Shown here in pieces: positions 62,758-64,000 of a stretch of DNA of 64,000 nucleotides (within the stretch, counting starts at the first letter, position 1; every line of letters begins with the position of its first letter). This stretch comes from Pycnococcus provasolii (lineage: Eukaryota > Chlorophyta > Pseudoscourfieldiophyceae > Pseudoscourfieldiales > Pycnococcaceae). The notes below the pieces were generated by a model. It did not search any database. It saw only the letters and a list, made by a program, of their open reading frames with translations, and was not told where the DNA came from. The DNA lies in NCBI GenBank assembly GCA_938743325.2, contig OW568863.1, forward strand, positions 186,001-250,000, given 5' to 3'. Made by a program: the position numbers and the translations under genes.

Positions 62758-64000
62758 TCAAGCAGAGATGGCATTCGTGCGGCTCGACAGAGGCACACGA
62801 GACTCCTTGCCAGATCCGGGCTGCTCCTTCAAGGCGGTTGCGCGAGCTCGCGACGCAAACTGAAGGGTGGACAGTGACTCGTGCACGGATTCAACGCCGG
62901 GCGAAACGTGAGCGAACATGAGCACCTTGCTCTGCCCGCCCAGGCTATCCTGCAGCAGCATTGTCAGCTTGCTGTTGCGGTATGGAACGTGCGTCTTCTT
63001 CGAGCGCAGGCCCGAGATGACGTCGCCAAGAGCGCTGAGGCTCTTGTTGATAGACTGCGCCTCCTTCAGCTCGGCGCCCTTCACGCCGCTCTTGCCGACG
63101 CGCTCGGAACCGGCGAGATCGACGAGGTTCAGGCGACGCTGGCCACCCTCGCCCACGAGACGCACGCACATCACCATGTGGCTGCGAGACGAGTGCGAGT
63201 TAAGATTCGTGCAAGCCGTGCTGCGGTTGCGCTTCGCCGTCGCGAACATGTCCTCAACCTCGTCAATCTCGCCGATGCGGCGCTCCGTCAGGCCGGGGAC
63301 GGACCAGCCAAGCCCTTCGACGAGCTTCACGTCCAATGCATTGCCAATCTCAGAAGCCTTCGGCTTTTCATCCCACGAGTTAGCACTCTTCTTCTTTTCC
63401 TCCTCTGACGGCTGGTCGACGAGGAGGTCGTGGATGGACTCGTTGTAGATCTCGAGCATCGAAACGTACACCTCGAATGCCGGCGTTGCCTTGCGGGCAC
63501 GCACGGGCGTCGGCTCGACAAGCACATCCTCGTCATCCTCATCCTGCGATTGCTCTTCAAGGGCAGGCTTTCCAGCCTTCTCGTAGCCAGCCACGCTCTG
63601 CTCTTCAAGCGCTCCAAAGATGAAGTCGAATGTGCGTGCGCTCAGGTACTCCATCGTGTACGTCTTGCCACTTCCCGTCTGCCCGTAGGCAAATACGCAC
63701 ACGTTCCTTCCGTGGTACAAGCTGCTTGCAATGAACGGCTCCGTCTCGCTCCACACCTCCTCCTGACCCATGCTTCCTGCGAAGGCCATGTCAAAGTCGA
63801 AGCAGTGCGTGCGTGCCTGACCCTCGGATGCCAGTTTCGCATTTACCGCCTTCTTCGGCGGCACCACGAGCTTCAGCATTCCCGGGTCCGAGGGCGCGTC
63901 GAACATGGACGCAGGCTCGTCCACCGCGGGAAACACCAGAGCGCTCTTCGAGCTCACCACTGATTCCTTCTTGTTGAGAGGACGCGCTCGGGCAAAAACG
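62758..64000 (-). CDS. Kinesin motor domain, 5' end beyond the window
   Basis: The frame is open to the right edge, so the N-terminus is missing. Visible are VFARARPLNKKE (start of the motor core), P-loop AYGQTGSGKTYT, switch I NLNSHSSRSHMV, switch II VDLAGSERVGKSG and YRNSKLTMLLQDSLGG. An acidic insert (ALEEQSQDEDDEDVLVEP) and a Lys-rich insert (EEEKKKSANSWDEKPKA) enlarge surface loops. Only about 30 residues follow the motor core, so the motor is C-terminal, which is the kinesin-14 (minus-end-directed) arrangement; this is inference because the stalk lies outside. The family moves along microtubules, often in the spindle. Confidence 0.9.
   Translation of the reverse strand, partial: VFARARPLNKKESVVSSKSALVFPAVDEPASMFDAPSDPGMLKLVVPPKKAVNAKLASEGQARTHCFDFDMAFAGSMGQEEVWSETEPFIASSLYHGRNVCVFAYGQTGSGKTYTMEYLSARTFDFIFGALEEQSVAGYEKAGKPALEEQSQDEDDEDVLVEPTPVRARKATPAFEVYVSMLEIYNESIHDLLVDQPSEEEKKKSANSWDEKPKASEIGNALDVKLVEGLGWSVPGLTERRIGEIDEVEDMFATAKRNRSTACTNLNSHSSRSHMVMCVRLVGEGGQRRLNLVDLAGSERVGKSGVKGAELKEAQSINKSLSALGDVISGLRSKKTHVPYRNSKLTMLLQDSLGGQSKVLMFAHVSPGVESVHESLSTLQFASRARATALKEQPGSGKESRVPLSSRTNAISA

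Overview
This window is nuclear DNA of a gene-dense, intron-poor eukaryote, most likely a unicellular alga. Evidence for a eukaryote: ATG-started single-exon genes on both strands, two clearly spliced genes with GT-AG introns of 76-84 bp, and kinesin, PPR, bZIP, U-box, RING (LUL/MGRN1-like), FAM32A-like and Tat-SF1-like proteins. A plastid is suggested by a twin-arginine lumen-type leader, transit-like leaders on the threonyl-tRNA synthetase and a drug/metabolite transporter, and a PPR protein. A green picoalga is my best guess, but secondary algae are not excluded. Telomere-like TTAGGG/CCCTAA tracts recur in intergenic DNA.

Region 1 (1-12.4 kb) is dominated by an apparently complete Mutator-like (MULE) DNA transposon, 587-12428. 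It has terminal inverted repeats of about 320 bp and a perfect 9-bp target duplication (ACCTATGTA). It carries a 2,332-residue polyprotein-like transposase: GCM1/FLYWCH-like zinc finger, PHD finger, DDE core, SWIM finger, Ulp1/C48 protease and a C-terminal 2OG-Fe(II) oxygenase-like domain. A second, inward-facing gene near the right end encodes a zinc-finger protein with Arg-Asp repeats. A recent, broken Copia LTR element (8459-10937) sits inside the MULE.

Region 2 (12.4-34.7 kb) holds host genes: a secreted subtilase, an ABCG half-transporter, an OSCA/TMEM63-like channel divergent from a PQQ-propeller protein, an unresolved spliced gene, a Tat-SF1/CUS2-like splicing factor, a FAM32A-like protein, a three-exon His/Asp-rich secreted repeat protein built by recent tandem duplication, an ankyrin protein, an ELO fatty-acid elongase, a myristoylated RING ligase and an unknown protein.

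Region 3 (34.9-64 kb) holds a very large channel combining four Cache-like sensor repeats with an iGluR-like K+ pore (TVGYGD), a Nudix hydrolase, a double-DUF305 secreted protein, a dynein heavy-chain gene fragment, PhoH-like ATPase, a coiled-coil protein, an Asp/Asn beta-hydroxylase, threonyl-tRNA synthetase, an EamA transporter, a BAHD acyltransferase, a PPR protein, a glycine-rich RRM protein, a U-box protein, a spliced lumen-type protein, a bZIP factor and the C-terminal motor of a kinesin running off the right edge.

The host genes do not form one pathway. They are ordinary neighbours, often convergent or divergent with 20-400 bp between them. The standouts are the oxygenase-bearing MULE, the Cache-iGluR potassium channel and the duplicated-exon gene.
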